From Aquabacterium sp. J223 (lineage in GTDB: Bacteria; Pseudomonadota; Gammaproteobacteria; Burkholderiales; Burkholderiaceae_C): 64,000 nucleotides of DNA. The translations under genes were made by a program, and so were the position numbers. The notes beneath the pieces are model-generated. The model searched no databases, was not told the DNA's origin, and was given only the letters and a program-made list of their open reading frames with translations. Below, piece after piece: positions 9,365 through 18,745 of the stretch. Where the stretch lies: assembly GCF_024666615.1 (NCBI RefSeq), contig NZ_CP088297.1:4592068-4656067 (forward strand), in the 5' to 3' direction. How positions within the stretch are numbered: position 1 is the first letter of the stretch; each line of letters starts with the position of its first letter.

Positions 9365-10498
9365 TCAGGCCGCCAGCAGCCGCAGGTCCAGCGACCGCTC
9401 GAGCAGCCACACCAGCGCCAGCAGCGCGATCAGCACCGAGCCGCCGACGTGCACCACGCGCCGGTAGAAGGCCGTGCGGCGCAGGCTGAAGGCCAGCGGC
9501 AGCACGACGGCGACGACGACCAGCTGCCCGAACTCGACGCCGAGGTTGAAGCCGAGCAGCGACAGCCCGAGCGCGCCGGGCGCGAGGCCGAGGTCGCCGA
9601 GCACGCCGGCGAAGCCGAAGCCGTGCAGCAGCCCGAAGGCGAAGGCGACCCGCCACAGCGGGCCGCGGACCACCGGCCGCAGGTTGTTCAGCGCCGCCAG
9701 CAGCACGGACAGCGCGATGGCCGACTCGACCACGCGCGACGGCAGCGACACCCAGCCCAGCACCGCCAGCGCCAGGGTGATGGAGTGCGCCACCGTGAAG
9801 GCGGTGACGGTGCGCACCACGTCGCGCACCGGGGCGCCGAGGGTGGGCGCAGGCCGCCATCGGCCCTCGCGCCAGAGCAGCGCGCTGGGCAGCAGCAGCG
9901 ACAGCAGGAAGAGCAGGTGGTCGGCGCCGATCCAGATGTGCCAGACGCCTTCGCGCGCGTAGTCGACGAACTGCGCCCAGCGGTCGGCGTCGGCCAGGTC
10001 GAAGGTCTGCTCCGGCCGCGCGGGGCCGAACACCGCGCTGCGCTGCACGCCCGCGGCCTGCAGCTGCAGCAGGCCGCGGTGCTGCGGGTCGAGCTCGGCG
10101 AACAGGCCGTAGCGCAGCACCAGGCGCTGGATCGGCGCGTCGCAGTGCAGGGTCAGCGGGATGACGGTGTAGGCGCCGTCGGTGTGGCGATCGACCTGCT
10201 GCGCGCCGGCCTGCCATCGGCAGGGCCGGCCGTCGGCGCTGGCCTGCAACCGCGGCAGCGCGTGGGCCACGATGTCGGCGTGGCGGGCGCGCAGCTCGGC
10301 CCAGGTGATGTCGCCGTCGCCGTCGAGGTCGAGGCCGACGGCATCCTCCAGGTCGCGCAGGGCGATGTCCCAGCGGCCTTCGGCCTGCGCGCCGTGCACC
10401 GCCAGGCTGAGGTAGCTGTCCGAGGCCTTGTGGGCCAGGGCACCGGCGGCGGCCAGCGCCAGCAGCAGGCCCGCCAGCGGGCGAAGCCAGGCGGTCAT
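9365..10498 (-). CDS. HupE/UreJ-type membrane protein with an N-terminal EF-hand
   Basis: A 377-residue protein. A signal peptide (to about ALAH) precedes a roughly 170-residue exported domain holding a canonical EF-hand loop at about residues 57-68, DLDGDGDITWAE, with Asp at positions 1, 3 and 5, Gly at 6 and Glu at 12. A block of six to seven membrane helices then matches HupE/UreJ family 2: YAREGVWHIWIGADHLLFLLSLL, TVTAFTVAHSITLALAVLG, FGLLHGFGFAGVL and GFNLGVEFGQL. The His residues in the helices suggest metal handling, but no substrate is proven. Its start ATGA overlaps the stop of the upstream TPR gene, so the two are coupled. Confidence 0.85.
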   Translation of the reverse strand: MTAWLRPLAGLLLALAAAGALAHKASDSYLSLAVHGAQAEGRWDIALRDLEDAVGLDLDGDGDITWAELRARHADIVAHALPRLQASADGRPCRWQAGAQQVDRHTDGAYTVIPLTLHCDAPIQRLVLRYGLFAELDPQHRGLLQLQAAGVQRSAVFGPARPEQTFDLADADRWAQFVDYAREGVWHIWIGADHLLFLLSLLLPSALLWREGRWRPAPTLGAPVRDVVRTVTAFTVAHSITLALAVLGWVSLPSRVVESAIALSVLLAALNNLRPVVRGPLWRVAFAFGLLHGFGFAGVLGDLGLAPGALGLSLLGFNLGVEFGQLVVVAVVLPLAFSLRRTAFYRRVVHVGGSVLIALLALVWLLERSLDLRLLAA

Positions 10499-11707
10499 CG
10501 CAGCGCGCGCAGCCGCCCGGCCAGCGCCTGCAGACGCGTGTCCTCGATGCCGCTGTCGGCCAGCCAGCGCAGCGCAGGCTCGGCGGCCGCCGGCTGGCGC
10601 GCGGCCAGCGCGGCTTCCAGCAGCACGCGGGCGTCGGCCGGCTCGCGCTGCAGCGCGTAGTTGCGCTGCGCCAGCGCCAGGGCACGGGGCGCGTCGCGCA
10701 GCAGTTCGAGGGCGAAGCGGGCCTCTTCCTTCTCGTGCGTGGTGTCGCCGCGCTGGCGGGCGGCATCGAAGCGGGCGGCCAGCTCGCGCCGCAGCTCGGG
10801 CAGCCGGGGCGAGCCGGTGGCCTGTGCGGCCAGCGCCAGCCGCAGCAGCAGCGCGTCGGCCCGGCCCTGGTCGCGCAGCCGCGTCAGCACCTCGGCCGCG
10901 CGGCCTTCGTCGAGCAGGAAGTCGGCATGGGCCGCCTGCAGGTAGGTGTCGCGCAGGTTCAGCGCCAGGGCCTGGTCGAAGGCCGCCTGCGCCTCGGCGA
11001 CGGCACCGCGGCGCGCCTCCATCTCGGCCAGCCGGGTCAGCGCCCACAGCCGCAACGCGGGCGGGGCGGCCGCGTCGTCGGCCAGCGCGCGGCGCAGGCG
11101 CGCCGCGCCCTCGGCGGTGCGGCCGGTCAAGCCGTCGACCTGCGCCGCGCAGCCGGCGGCGGCCAGGCCGGGCGCGACGGCGCCCAGCCGCGCACAGGCT
11201 TCGCGGGCGCCGTCGTAGCGCGCCTGCACCAGGTCCAGCGCCACCCGCCAGGCCCAGGCGGCGGCATGGTCCGGCTCGGCGCGCAGCACCGCCTGCAGGT
11301 CGGCACGCGCGTCGTCGAAACCGTGGTTGAACTGGCGCAGCACCGCACGCTGCAGCCGCACCGCGGGCGGCGGCTCCGCGGCGTCCCACCAGGGCGCGAG
11401 CACGGCCTGCGCGTGGCCCATCCAGCGCGGGTCGCCGTCGGCGGCGGTGAGCCGGGTGTAGGCCTCGGCCAGCGCGGCCGCGCGGGCAGGGTCGCGCGGG
11501 TCGGCGCGCCAGGCGGCGCGCAGCCCAGCCAGTTGCGCGGCCTCGGGCTGGCCGCGCCGCAGCGGCAGGCGCTCGACGACCTCGTCGTCGCGGCCCGGCG
11601 TGAACGGCGCCGCCGACGCCATCACCGTGGCCAGCGCGAGCGCACAACCGCACAGCAGCAACAGGACCGAGGGCAAGCGTGCTTTGACCGGACGAGGGGG
11701 CGGCCAT
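10495..11707 (-). CDS. Exported TPR-repeat protein (frameshifted in its signal peptide)
   Basis: About 404 residues. The mature part is a row of helix pairs with TPR character (AVLRQFNHGFDDARADLQAVLRAEP; ALTRLAEMEARRGAVAEAQAAF; FALELLRDAPRALALAQRNYA) and has no other recognisable domain. The only well-placed start is ATG 11707, with GCAGGAGG upstream. It reads MAAP and then loses frame at the five-base G run 11696-11700. Correcting one base gives RPVKARLPSVLLLLCGCAL, a good signal peptide. Without correction a TTG at 11676 would be needed. The stop overlaps the start of the HupE-type gene in ATGA, making this the first gene of the envelope run. Confidence 0.72.
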
Positions 11708-11712
11708 AGTAT
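11684..11712 (+). promoter_or_regulatory. Possible sigma-70 promoter of the MXKDX gene
   Basis: TTGACC at 11684-11689 and TAGTAT at 11707-11712 are 17 bases apart, about 80 bases before the ATG at 11794. It overlaps the start of the divergent TPR gene, so it is only a weak candidate. Confidence 0.35.
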
Positions 11713-11793
11713 CGACGCCTCCTGCAGGCGCTCGCGGTGGCCCACCGCGCCGACGGCAGCAGGTGCCACCGTCATCCACACGAGGTCCTCACG

Positions 11794-11985
11794 ATGCACA
11801 AGCTCCTGACCCTGGCCGCCCTGGTGGCCGCCGCCTTCGCCCTGCCGGTTCACGCCGCCTCCCACGCCGGTGCGGCCCCCATGCCGCCGGCCAGCGGCGC
11901 GATGCCGGCCGATGCCAAGAAGGGCGACATGAAGAAGGACGGCATGAAGAAGGAAGAGATGAAGAAGGACGACAAGAAGAAGTGA
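11794..11985 (+). CDS. Pentapeptide MXKDX repeat protein, exported
   Basis: A 63-residue protein. The signal peptide MHKLLTLAALVAAAFALPVHA is followed by a short Pro/Ala segment and then the repeat DMKKD-GMKKE-EMKKD-DKKK, the pattern that defines MXKDX proteins. The tail is highly charged (Lys plus Asp/Glu) and probably unstructured. The function of this family is unknown; metal binding or copper-related roles have been suggested from context elsewhere, and nothing here proves one. It is divergent from the TPR/HupE/DUF4331 run and is followed by its own terminator. Confidence 0.85.
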   Translation: MHKLLTLAALVAAAFALPVHAASHAGAAPMPPASGAMPADAKKGDMKKDGMKKEEMKKDDKKK

Positions 11986-12016
11986 CCCCCGGCCCCGACC
12001 GGGGCGTCGGAACACG

Positions 12017-12046
12017 AAGGCGGGCCCCCAGGGCACCGCCTTTTTC
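12017..12046 (+). terminator. Rho-independent terminator after the MXKDX gene
   Basis: The stem AAGGCGG (12017-12023) pairs with CCGCCTT (12036-12042) around a 12-base loop and is followed by TTTTTCTT. It begins 31 bases after the stop codon. Confidence 0.75.
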
Positions 12047-12126
12047 TTGGCCGCGGCAGGGATCACAGACGCGCCCGGACGCGCATCGGATGCATCCGAC
12101 CGCGCCGCCATGCCGTAGCAGCGGTG

Positions 12127-12929
12127 ATGCGATGGCGATGCGCGATGGCGGGCCTGGCGCTGGCGACCAGCGGCGCGGCGGCATGGGCCCACGACACCTG
12201 GTTCCAGCCGTTGCGCCGCAACGCGGCCGGCGCACTGCTGGCGCTGGGCACCGGCAACCGCTACCCGGTGCAGGAGTTCGGCATCGCCCCCGTGCAGCTG
12301 CAGCGCCAGGGCTGCCGCGGCAGTTCGAGCGGCGAGGCGGTGGCGCTGGCGCCACTGCAGGTGCAGCCACAGGCGCTGCTGATGCGCAGCGGCCCGCCGC
12401 GGCCGGCCGAGGCCACCACCTGCTGGGCCGAGGTGATGCCCTTCGAGGTGGAACTGACCCCGGCGCTGGTGGCGGTCTACCTCGACGAGGTCCAGGCCGA
12501 CGATGCGGTGCGGGCCCGCTGGGCCGAGATGCAGGCCCGCGGCCAGCCGTGGAAGGAGCGCTACACCAAGCACGCCCGGCTGTGGCTGCCGGCGCCCGAT
12601 GGCGCGGCCCCGGCCGCCGGCCGGCCCGCCCCGCTGGCCCTGGACCTGGTGCCCGAGCGCGAAGGCCCGGCACCGCCGGCCGGCCAGCCGTTGCGCCTGC
12701 AGTTGCTGAAGGACGGCCTGCCGCTGGCCGGCCTGGCGCTCGAGCTGGTCGACGACCAGGGCGGCTCCGCCGGCTGGCAGCGCAGCGACGTCGAGGGTCG
12801 CATCACCGTGTCCCTGCCGCGGCCCGGCGCCTGGCTGGTGCGCGGCACCTGGCTGGCCCCCTCGGCCCACGACCCCGCGGTCTGGCAGAGCCGCTTCGTC
12901 ACCCTGGCGTTGACGGCGGCGGCCCCTGA
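12127..12929 (+). CDS. DUF4198-like exported protein (3' end frameshifted)
   Basis: About 268 residues. A signal peptide (CAMAGLALATSGAAAWA) leads to AHDTWFQP, the N-terminal mark of DUF4198 proteins, which are periplasmic and often sit near nickel or other metal uptake genes. The C-terminal half (LRLQLLKDGLPLAGLALELVD, GRITVSLPRPGAWLVRGTW) resembles a carboxypeptidase-regulatory-like beta-sandwich. The read frame runs on antisense to the next gene for over 500 bases. One extra C in the run 12923-12926 would end it at the TGA at 12927-12929 just after FVTLALTAAAP, which is far more likely. GTG 12124 is an alternative start. Confidence 0.72.
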
Positions 12930-12962
12930 CCCACGGGGGCTCGGCCGCGCCGGGGGCCGATG

Positions 12963-14459
12963 TCAAGGTTCGCCGGCGATGGTCTCCGGCGCGTCGCGAC
13001 CATGGTCCAGGGCCAGCGTCGGCACCCGCGTCGCGGCCCAGGCGCCGGCGAAGGCCAGCAACGCCACCGCGGCGAACGCGAGGTGGAAGGCCTTGGCGAC
13101 CGCGGGGCCGGACAGGCCGGCGGCCAGCGCCCGGCCCTGCAGCGCCCCGGCCGGCAGCAGCGCGAAGACCAGGCCGCTGAAGGCCGCCGTGCCGAGCGAG
13201 GCGCCGCTGGAGCGCACCAGCGACACCAGGGCCGAGGCGGTGCCCAGGTTCCGCCGGCCGGCCAGCAGCTGGGTGGTGATCTGCGCGTTGGGCATCACGG
13301 TGCCGAGGCCCAGACCGCACACCGCCACCAGCGCCGTCGTCAGCGCCGGGCCGCCGGGCAGCAGCGCCAGTGCCAGCACCGCCGCGCCGGCCGCGCCGAG
13401 GCCGAACGGCGGCAGCCGGTTGGCCACCCCCCAACGCGCGGTGAGCCGGCCGTTGACCAGCGAGCCGACGACGATGCCGCCGGTCAGCGGCAGCAGCTGA
13501 AGGCCGGAGGACGCCGCATCCCGGCCCTGCACCAGCTGCAGGTAGATCGGCAGCAGGAAGATGAGGCCGAACAACGTGCCGGCGAAGGCGACCACCATGA
13601 CGCACACCGGTGCCATGCCGGGCAGGCGCACCAGGTCCAGCGGCAGGAAGGGCGCGGGGTGCCGGCGCTGCTGGGCCGCCAGCAGCAGCGCGCCGACCAC
13701 CGCCGCGGCCGCCAGTCCGGCGCTGGTGGCCGAACGCAGCGCGAAGCCGTGCCCGACCATGCTGAACCACAGCAGGGCCGCGCCGGCGGCCAGCGCGAAC
13801 AGCAGCGCGCCCAGCGGGTCCATGCGCCGGCGGGCGGCGTGGTCGCGCGGCGGTGCAGGCAGGCGCTGCGTGCGCCACAGCGCGATGGCGGCCAGCGGCA
13901 GGTTGACCAGGAACAGCCAGCGCCAGCTGGCGTGGTTGACGACGACGCCGCCGATCACCGGACCGCCGACGCTGGAGGCGGTGAAGACGATGGCGAACCA
14001 ACCCTGGAAGCGCGGCCGGTCGCGCGGCGGCACCAGCTCGCCGATCAGCGCCTGCGACATCACCATCAGCCCGCCCCCGCCCAGCCCCTGCAGCAGCCGG
14101 CCGGCGACCAGCGCGCCCAGCGTCGGCGCCAGCCCGCAGGCCAGCGAGCCGAGCGCGAACAGCCCCAGCGCCACCTGCAGCAGCCGGCGGCGGCCGTAGC
14201 GGTCGCCCAGGCGCCCGTAGAGCGGGGCCATCAGCGTGGCCGCCAGCAGGTAGCCGACGGCGATCCAGGCGGTGCCGCTCAGGCCGCCCAGCTCGCGGGC
14301 GATGCGCGGCGTGGCGGTGGCCAGCAGCGTCTGGTCCACCGCCGCCATGAACATCGGCAGCATCACCGCGGTGAAGAGCGCGAAGAAGGCGTCGCGTGAG
14401 ATGACGCCGGGCTCGGCCGGGGCCATGGCGTCGCGGGAACGGCGGGCGGTTTCGGTCAT
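12963..14459 (-). CDS. DHA2-family (EmrB/QacA-like) MFS drug exporter
   Basis: A 498-residue protein with the 14 membrane segments of the DHA2 group of proton-coupled multidrug exporters. Features are AAVDQTLLATATPRIARELGG in TM1, the motif A GRLGDRYGRRRLL in loop 2-3, and the motif C region GPVIGGVVVNHASWRWLFLVNLP in TM5-6. No HlyD/EmrA membrane-fusion partner gene is adjacent, so it may act alone across the inner membrane. Substrates cannot be predicted. It converges with the DUF4198-like gene and is divergent from the thioredoxin-like gene. Confidence 0.88.
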   Translation of the reverse strand: MTETARRSRDAMAPAEPGVISRDAFFALFTAVMLPMFMAAVDQTLLATATPRIARELGGLSGTAWIAVGYLLAATLMAPLYGRLGDRYGRRRLLQVALGLFALGSLACGLAPTLGALVAGRLLQGLGGGGLMVMSQALIGELVPPRDRPRFQGWFAIVFTASSVGGPVIGGVVVNHASWRWLFLVNLPLAAIALWRTQRLPAPPRDHAARRRMDPLGALLFALAAGAALLWFSMVGHGFALRSATSAGLAAAAVVGALLLAAQQRRHPAPFLPLDLVRLPGMAPVCVMVVAFAGTLFGLIFLLPIYLQLVQGRDAASSGLQLLPLTGGIVVGSLVNGRLTARWGVANRLPPFGLGAAGAAVLALALLPGGPALTTALVAVCGLGLGTVMPNAQITTQLLAGRRNLGTASALVSLVRSSGASLGTAAFSGLVFALLPAGALQGRALAAGLSGPAVAKAFHLAFAAVALLAFAGAWAATRVPTLALDHGRDAPETIAGEP

Positions 14460-14585
14460 CGAGGCGTCGGTCGGCAAGGCGGATGCCCCTGGCCACCGGA
14501 AAATGGGCGAGTGACCGATGGTGACGCAGCCGGCATGTCGCCGCGTGGCCGCCGGAACGCCGCTTGCCGCAGCCGTGGAACCACC

Positions 14586-14909
14586 ATGACCTACCAACGC
14601 CGCTACGCCGACGACGCCCCCTCGCGCGAGGAGGTCGACACCCTGCACGGCCCCGCCGTGCTGGAGTTCGGCACCGGCTGGTGCGGCTTCTGCACCGCCG
14701 CGCAGCCGCTGATCGAGCAGGCGCTGCAATGCCACCCCGCGGTGCGGCACGTCAAGGTGGAGGACGGCCCGGGCCGCGCCCTCGGCCGCAGCTTCCGCGT
14801 GAAGCTGTGGCCGACGCTGGTGTTCCTGAAGGACGGCAAGGAAGTGGCGCGCAGCGTGCGGCCGCGCGACGTCGACGAACTGCTGCAGGGGCTGGCGCAA
14901 CTGGGCTGA
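14586..14909 (+). CDS. Thioredoxin family protein (WCGFC)
   Basis: A 107-residue thioredoxin-fold protein with no signal peptide, so cytoplasmic. The redox motif WCGFC sits in VLEFGTGWCGFCTAAQP, and the cis-Pro loop is VKLWPTLVFLKDGKE. The dipeptide between the cysteines is GF rather than GP, which shifts the redox potential and marks it as a variant rather than the main thioredoxin. Its partner is unknown. It is divergent from a drug exporter and followed, after a possible promoter (TACAAT 14942-14947), by a small exported protein. Confidence 0.85.
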   Translation: MTYQRRYADDAPSREEVDTLHGPAVLEFGTGWCGFCTAAQPLIEQALQCHPAVRHVKVEDGPGRALGRSFRVKLWPTLVFLKDGKEVARSVRPRDVDELLQGLAQLG

Positions 14910-14982
14910 GCGGGCCGCCCGCCGGCGGGCGCGGCGTTTCCTACAATCGCGCCCTTTCCTCCACAGCCCCTGGCTCTACACC

Positions 14983-15378
14983 ATGCACCGCTGTGTCGCG
15001 CAGGCCGCCAGCCTGCTGCTCGGCCTCGGCCTGTCCGCCGCGGCCCTTGCGCAGTCGCTCCAACGCCCCTTTCCCGCCACCGCGCTGCGCGGTGAGCTGA
15101 CCTTCGCCGCGCCACCCGACGTGCTGCTCAACGGCCGGCCGGCGCGCCTGGCGCCCGGCTCGCGCATCCGCGGCGCCGACAACTTCGTGCAGACGCCGGC
15201 CAGCCTCACCGGGCTGAAGGCGGTGGTGCACTACACGGTCGAGCCGGCCACCGGCCTGCTGCAGGACGTGTGGATCCTCCACCCCGAAGAGCGGGCCCGG
15301 CGGCCCTGGCCGACGACGCCCGACGAAGCGGCCCGCTGGTCGTTCGATCCCGCCGCACAAGCCTGGAGCCGGCCATGA
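14983..15378 (+). CDS. Small exported protein of unknown function, upstream of miaB
   Basis: A 131-residue protein with a signal peptide ([17 protein letters not shown], cleavage near [11 protein letters not shown]). The mature part contains [19 protein letters not shown] and [21 protein letters not shown], a conserved-looking beta-rich pattern that I have seen near miaB in Burkholderiales but cannot name. Its stop overlaps the miaB start (ATGA at 15375-15378), so the two are translationally coupled even though one acts in the periplasm and the other on tRNA. Confidence 0.65.
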   Translation: MHRCVAQAASLLLGLGLSAAALAQSLQRPFPATALRGELTFAAPPDVLLNGRPARLAPGSRIRGADNFVQTPASLTGLKAVVHYTVEPATGLLQDVWILHPEERARRPWPTTPDEAARWSFDPAAQAWSRP

Positions 15379-16730
15379 AAAAGGTGTTCATCAAGACCTT
15401 CGGCTGCCAGATGAACGAGTACGACTCGGACAAGATGGCCGACGTGCTCGGCGCCGCCCAGGGCTACGAGAAGACCGACGACCCGGAGCAGGCCGACCTC
15501 ATCCTCTTCAACACCTGCTCGGTGCGCGAGAAGGCGCAGGAGAAGGTGTTCAGCGACCTCGGCCGCGTCAAGCACCTGAAGCAGAAGGGCGTGCTCATCG
15601 GCGTCGGCGGCTGCGTCGCCAGCCAGGAGGGCGCCGCCATCGTCGAGCGCGCGCCCTACGTCGACCTGGTGTTCGGCCCGCAGACGCTGCACAGGCTGCC
15701 GCAGATGATCGATGCCCGGCGCGCGGAGTCGCGGCCGCAGGTGGACATCCGCTTCCCCGAGATCGAGAAGTTCGACCACCTGCCGCCGGCCAAGGTGGAG
15801 GGCGCGTCGGCCTTCGTCTCCATCATGGAAGGCTGCTCCAAGTACTGCAGCTACTGCGTGGTGCCCTACACCCGCGGCGAGGAGGTCTCGCGGCCGTTCG
15901 AGGACGTGCTGGTCGAGGTGGCCGGCCTGGCCGAGCAGGGCGTGAGGGAGGTGACGCTGCTGGGCCAGAACGTCAACGCCTACCGCGGCCGGATGGGCCC
16001 CGAAGTCAAGGGCAGCGCCGAGATCGCCGACTTCGCGACGCTGATCGAGACGGTGGCCGAGATCCCCGGCATCGAGCGCATCCGCTACACCACCAGCCAC
16101 CCCAACGAGTTCACCCGGGCGCTGGTCGACGTCTACGCGCGGGTGCCGAAGCTGGTCAACCACCTGCACCTGCCGGTGCAGCACGGCGCCGACCGCATCC
16201 TGATGGCGATGAAGCGCGGCTACACCGCGCTGCAGTACAAGAGCACCATCCGCGCGCTGCGCGCGGTGCGGCCGGACATCAGCCTGTCGTCGGACTTCAT
16301 CGTCGGCTTCCCCGGCGAGACCGAGGCCGACTTCGCGCAGACGATGAAGCTGATCGAGGACATCGGCTTCGACGCCAGCTTCAGCTTCGTCTTCAGCCCG
16401 CGGCCCGGCACGCCGGCGGCCTCGCTGCACGACGACACGCCGCAGGCCGTCAAGCTGAAGCGCCTGCAGCACCTGCAGGCGACGATCGAGGCCAACGTGC
16501 GCCGCATCAGCGAGGCGCGGGTGGGCACGGTGCAGCGCATCCTGGTCGAGGGCCCGAGCCGCAAGGACGCCAACGAGCTGATGGGCCGCACCGAGTGCAA
16601 CCGCATCGTCAACTTCGCGGCCCCGCTCCGGCAACACCCGCGGCTGGTCGGGCAGATGGTGGACGTGCGCATCACCTCGGCGCTGCCGCACTCGCTGCGC
16701 GGCGAGGTGGTGGTGCGCGAGGCGGTCTAG
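15375..16730 (+). CDS. miaB: tRNA-2-methylthio-N6-isopentenyladenosine-37 synthase MiaB
   Basis: A 451-residue radical-SAM methylthiotransferase that adds the 2-methylthio group to i6A37 of tRNAs reading UNN codons. The N-terminal UPF0004 domain begins [17 protein letters not shown] and supplies three cysteines (TFGCQMN, NTCSVRE, GGCVASQ) for the auxiliary cluster. The radical SAM site is [16 protein letters not shown], the CxxxCxxC motif, at about residues 155-170. The C-terminal TRAM domain includes [11 protein letters not shown]. Length is normal. The stop codon overlaps that of the convergent diguanylate cyclase gene at a shared CTAG. Confidence 0.97.
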   Translation: MKKVFIKTFGCQMNEYDSDKMADVLGAAQGYEKTDDPEQADLILFNTCSVREKAQEKVFSDLGRVKHLKQKGVLIGVGGCVASQEGAAIVERAPYVDLVFGPQTLHRLPQMIDARRAESRPQVDIRFPEIEKFDHLPPAKVEGASAFVSIMEGCSKYCSYCVVPYTRGEEVSRPFEDVLVEVAGLAEQGVREVTLLGQNVNAYRGRMGPEVKGSAEIADFATLIETVAEIPGIERIRYTTSHPNEFTRALVDVYARVPKLVNHLHLPVQHGADRILMAMKRGYTALQYKSTIRALRAVRPDISLSSDFIVGFPGETEADFAQTMKLIEDIGFDASFSFVFSPRPGTPAASLHDDTPQAVKLKRLQHLQATIEANVRRISEARVGTVQRILVEGPSRKDANELMGRTECNRIVNFAAPLRQHPRLVGQMVDVRITSALPHSLRGEVVVREAV

Positions 16731-18640
16731 CCGGCCCGCGGCGCCATCAGCGGCAGCGGCGCCGAGTGCCGCTCCACGCCCAGGCCCTCGTCGATGATGA
16801 AGCGCGCCTTGCCGCCGCGCTTGGCGCGGTACATCACCTGGTCGGCGCGCTGGCGCAGCGCGGCGCCGTCCTCGCCGGGCAGCGCCAGCACGCAGCCGAT
16901 GCTCGGCGTGGCCGAGCACGGTCCACCGGCCAGCGCATGCGGCGCCGACAACCGCTGCAGGATGCGCTCGCACAGCAGGTAGAGCCCCTCCCCCGTCGCC
17001 TTCGGCGCCAGCACGGCGAACTCGTCGCCGCCCAGCCGCGCCACCAGGTCGGAATCGCGCAGCGCGCCGCGCAGACGCTTGGCCACGCCCTGCAGCACCG
17101 CGTCGCCGGCGTCGTGGCCGCGTTCGTCGTTGACGCGCTTGAAGCCGTCGAGGTCCAGGTAGAGCAGGGCGAAGGGCAGGCCGCCGGCCGCCGACGCCGC
17201 CTCGAAGCGCTGCAGCGCCTCCTCGAAGCCGCGGCGGTTCAGCAGCTTGGTCAGCGGGTCCTGGCGCACCTCGTCGGCCAGCCGCTGCTCGCCCGCCTTC
17301 TGCTGGGTGATGTCGCGGGTGACGAGCGCCACGCCGTCGGGCAGCGGGATGAACTGGTGGTGCAGCCAGAGGCCGGCATGGCGGCCTTCGGTGCAGGCCC
17401 TCTCGGCCTGCAGCGGCTGCCGCGTGCGGGCCACCCGCTCGAAGTCGCGCATCAGGTCGCCGGCCACCAGGCCGGGGATGAGTTGGGACAGCCGCCGGCC
17501 GACCAGTTCCCCGGGCGGCCATCCCAGCATCTGCGCCGCCACGCGGTTGCAGTCCAGCACCCGCATGTCGACCAGGCGGCCGGTGGCGTCGTGGACCGAT
17601 TGCAGGATGGCCACCGCGTCGACGCTGCCCTCCAGCGTGGCGCGCAGCGACGCCTCGGAGTGCCGCAGCCGCTGCCGCGACGCGGTGAGGCGGCCGAGCA
17701 GGTCGGCGAGGATCCAGCCGCCCACGGCCATGCCGAGCACGGCCGCGACGGCGCTCAGCAGCGTGCGGTCGCGGGCGCGCCGGTAATCGACCAAGGCCTG
17801 ATGGCTGTCATGGGCGACGATCACGTGCAAGGGGTAGCGCGGCACCGGCACCGCGGTGACGAACCGCGCCACGCCGTCGATCGGGCTGACGACGGGCTGC
17901 AGCGACCGCTTGACCTCGGCCGCCCGCGCCAGAACCAGCTTCAGATCCACACGCTCGCCATGAGTGGCCCGGCCGTCCAGGGTGCGCGAACGGTAGATGC
18001 CGTCGGCCCCGAGGACACCGACCGCGGTGCCGTGGCGCTCCTGCCGGCCGAAGGACAGCGACAGCGTCGAGGGTTCGATGAAGAGCGCCACCACGCCGGC
18101 GAACTCCCCGTGGCGCATCAGCCGCCGGGTCACCGGCACGCCCACCCGGCCGCTGATGGCGTCGCGCTGCGGCGGCCCGACCAGGAGGTCAACCTCCGAA
18201 TCGCGCCGGTGCCGCTTGAAGAACTCCTCGTCGGCCACGTTCAGCGCCACGTCTTCGGAGGTGCTGTCGCGCACGAAACCGCGTTCGTCGGTGACGTAGG
18301 CGAATTGAACGGCGTCGGCGGTCAGCGCACCGGCCGCGGCCAGTTCCTCCAGGCGCGGCAACCGCTGCCGCTCGGCCAGGAACTTGATGAGCAGGGACGT
18401 CTGGTTGACCCGCTGCAGCACCTCCTCGGTCCGGCTGGCCAGCTTGGCCGCCGCCCGCTCGCTGTCCGTCAGCACCGCCGTGACCTCGCGCCGGTGGTCC
18501 TGGCCGATGGACAGCGCCGCGGAGGCCAACACCCCGACGATGCCGAGGGCGGCCGTCACCGCGACGGCGCGCCGCGTCCAGCGCGGGTCATCCATCAAGC
18601 GGCTGCCGAGGCGGCGCAGGAGGGGCAAGGGGAACGGCAT
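16727..18640 (-). CDS. Membrane diguanylate cyclase with extracytoplasmic sensor, PAS and GGDEF domains
   Basis: A 637-residue protein that should make cyclic di-GMP. One membrane helix ([18 protein letters not shown]) precedes a roughly 230-residue periplasmic sensor resembling the dCache fold ([20 protein letters not shown]), then a second helix ([20 protein letters not shown]), a PAS domain ([18 protein letters not shown]...LVTRDITQQ) and the cyclase. The active site is intact as GGDEF within [15 protein letters not shown]. An RDSD inhibitory I-site lies five residues upstream, so product feedback is expected. No EAL domain is present. A longer start at 18691 is possible but adds only a hydrophilic leader. 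Confidence 0.9.
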   Translation of the reverse strand: MPFPLPLLRRLGSRLMDDPRWTRRAVAVTAALGIVGVLASAALSIGQDHRREVTAVLTDSERAAAKLASRTEEVLQRVNQTSLLIKFLAERQRLPRLEELAAAGALTADAVQFAYVTDERGFVRDSTSEDVALNVADEEFFKRHRRDSEVDLLVGPPQRDAISGRVGVPVTRRLMRHGEFAGVVALFIEPSTLSLSFGRQERHGTAVGVLGADGIYRSRTLDGRATHGERVDLKLVLARAAEVKRSLQPVVSPIDGVARFVTAVPVPRYPLHVIVAHDSHQALVDYRRARDRTLLSAVAAVLGMAVGGWILADLLGRLTASRQRLRHSEASLRATLEGSVDAVAILQSVHDATGRLVDMRVLDCNRVAAQMLGWPPGELVGRRLSQLIPGLVAGDLMRDFERVARTRQPLQAERACTEGRHAGLWLHHQFIPLPDGVALVTRDITQQKAGEQRLADEVRQDPLTKLLNRRGFEEALQRFEAASAAGGLPFALLYLDLDGFKRVNDERGHDAGDAVLQGVAKRLRGALRDSDLVARLGGDEFAVLAPKATGEGLYLLCERILQRLSAPHALAGGPCSATPSIGCVLALPGEDGAALRQRADQVMYRAKRGGKARFIIDEGLGVERHSAPLPLMAPRAG

Positions 18641-18745
18641 GACGGGTGGGTGCGTTGACGGCCATCCGCCAGGGTGCCGACCAGCGGTCATCGGCGCACC
18701 GCCGCCAGTCTGAAGCTTTGGATCCCTTGTGACCCGTCGGCCGCG

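Noticed and set aside
12930..13500. Open frame continuing the DUF4198-like protein for over 500 bases
   Set aside because: It runs antisense to a well-supported DHA2 exporter and shows only shadow-type composition (Arg/Ala/Pro/Ser). A one-base correction at 12923-12926 ends the gene at 12929.
10495..14496. A minus-strand open frame of 1333 codons spanning several genes
   Set aside because: Only its last 390 codons, the TPR protein, look like protein. The rest lies out of frame inside the DHA2 exporter and antisense to the DUF4198 gene. Very high GC makes stop codons rare in every frame.
16725..16730. Shared CTAG at the convergent stops of miaB and the diguanylate cyclase gene as a regulatory site
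   Set aside because: The overlap is simply two TAG stops on opposite strands; nothing else there suggests function.
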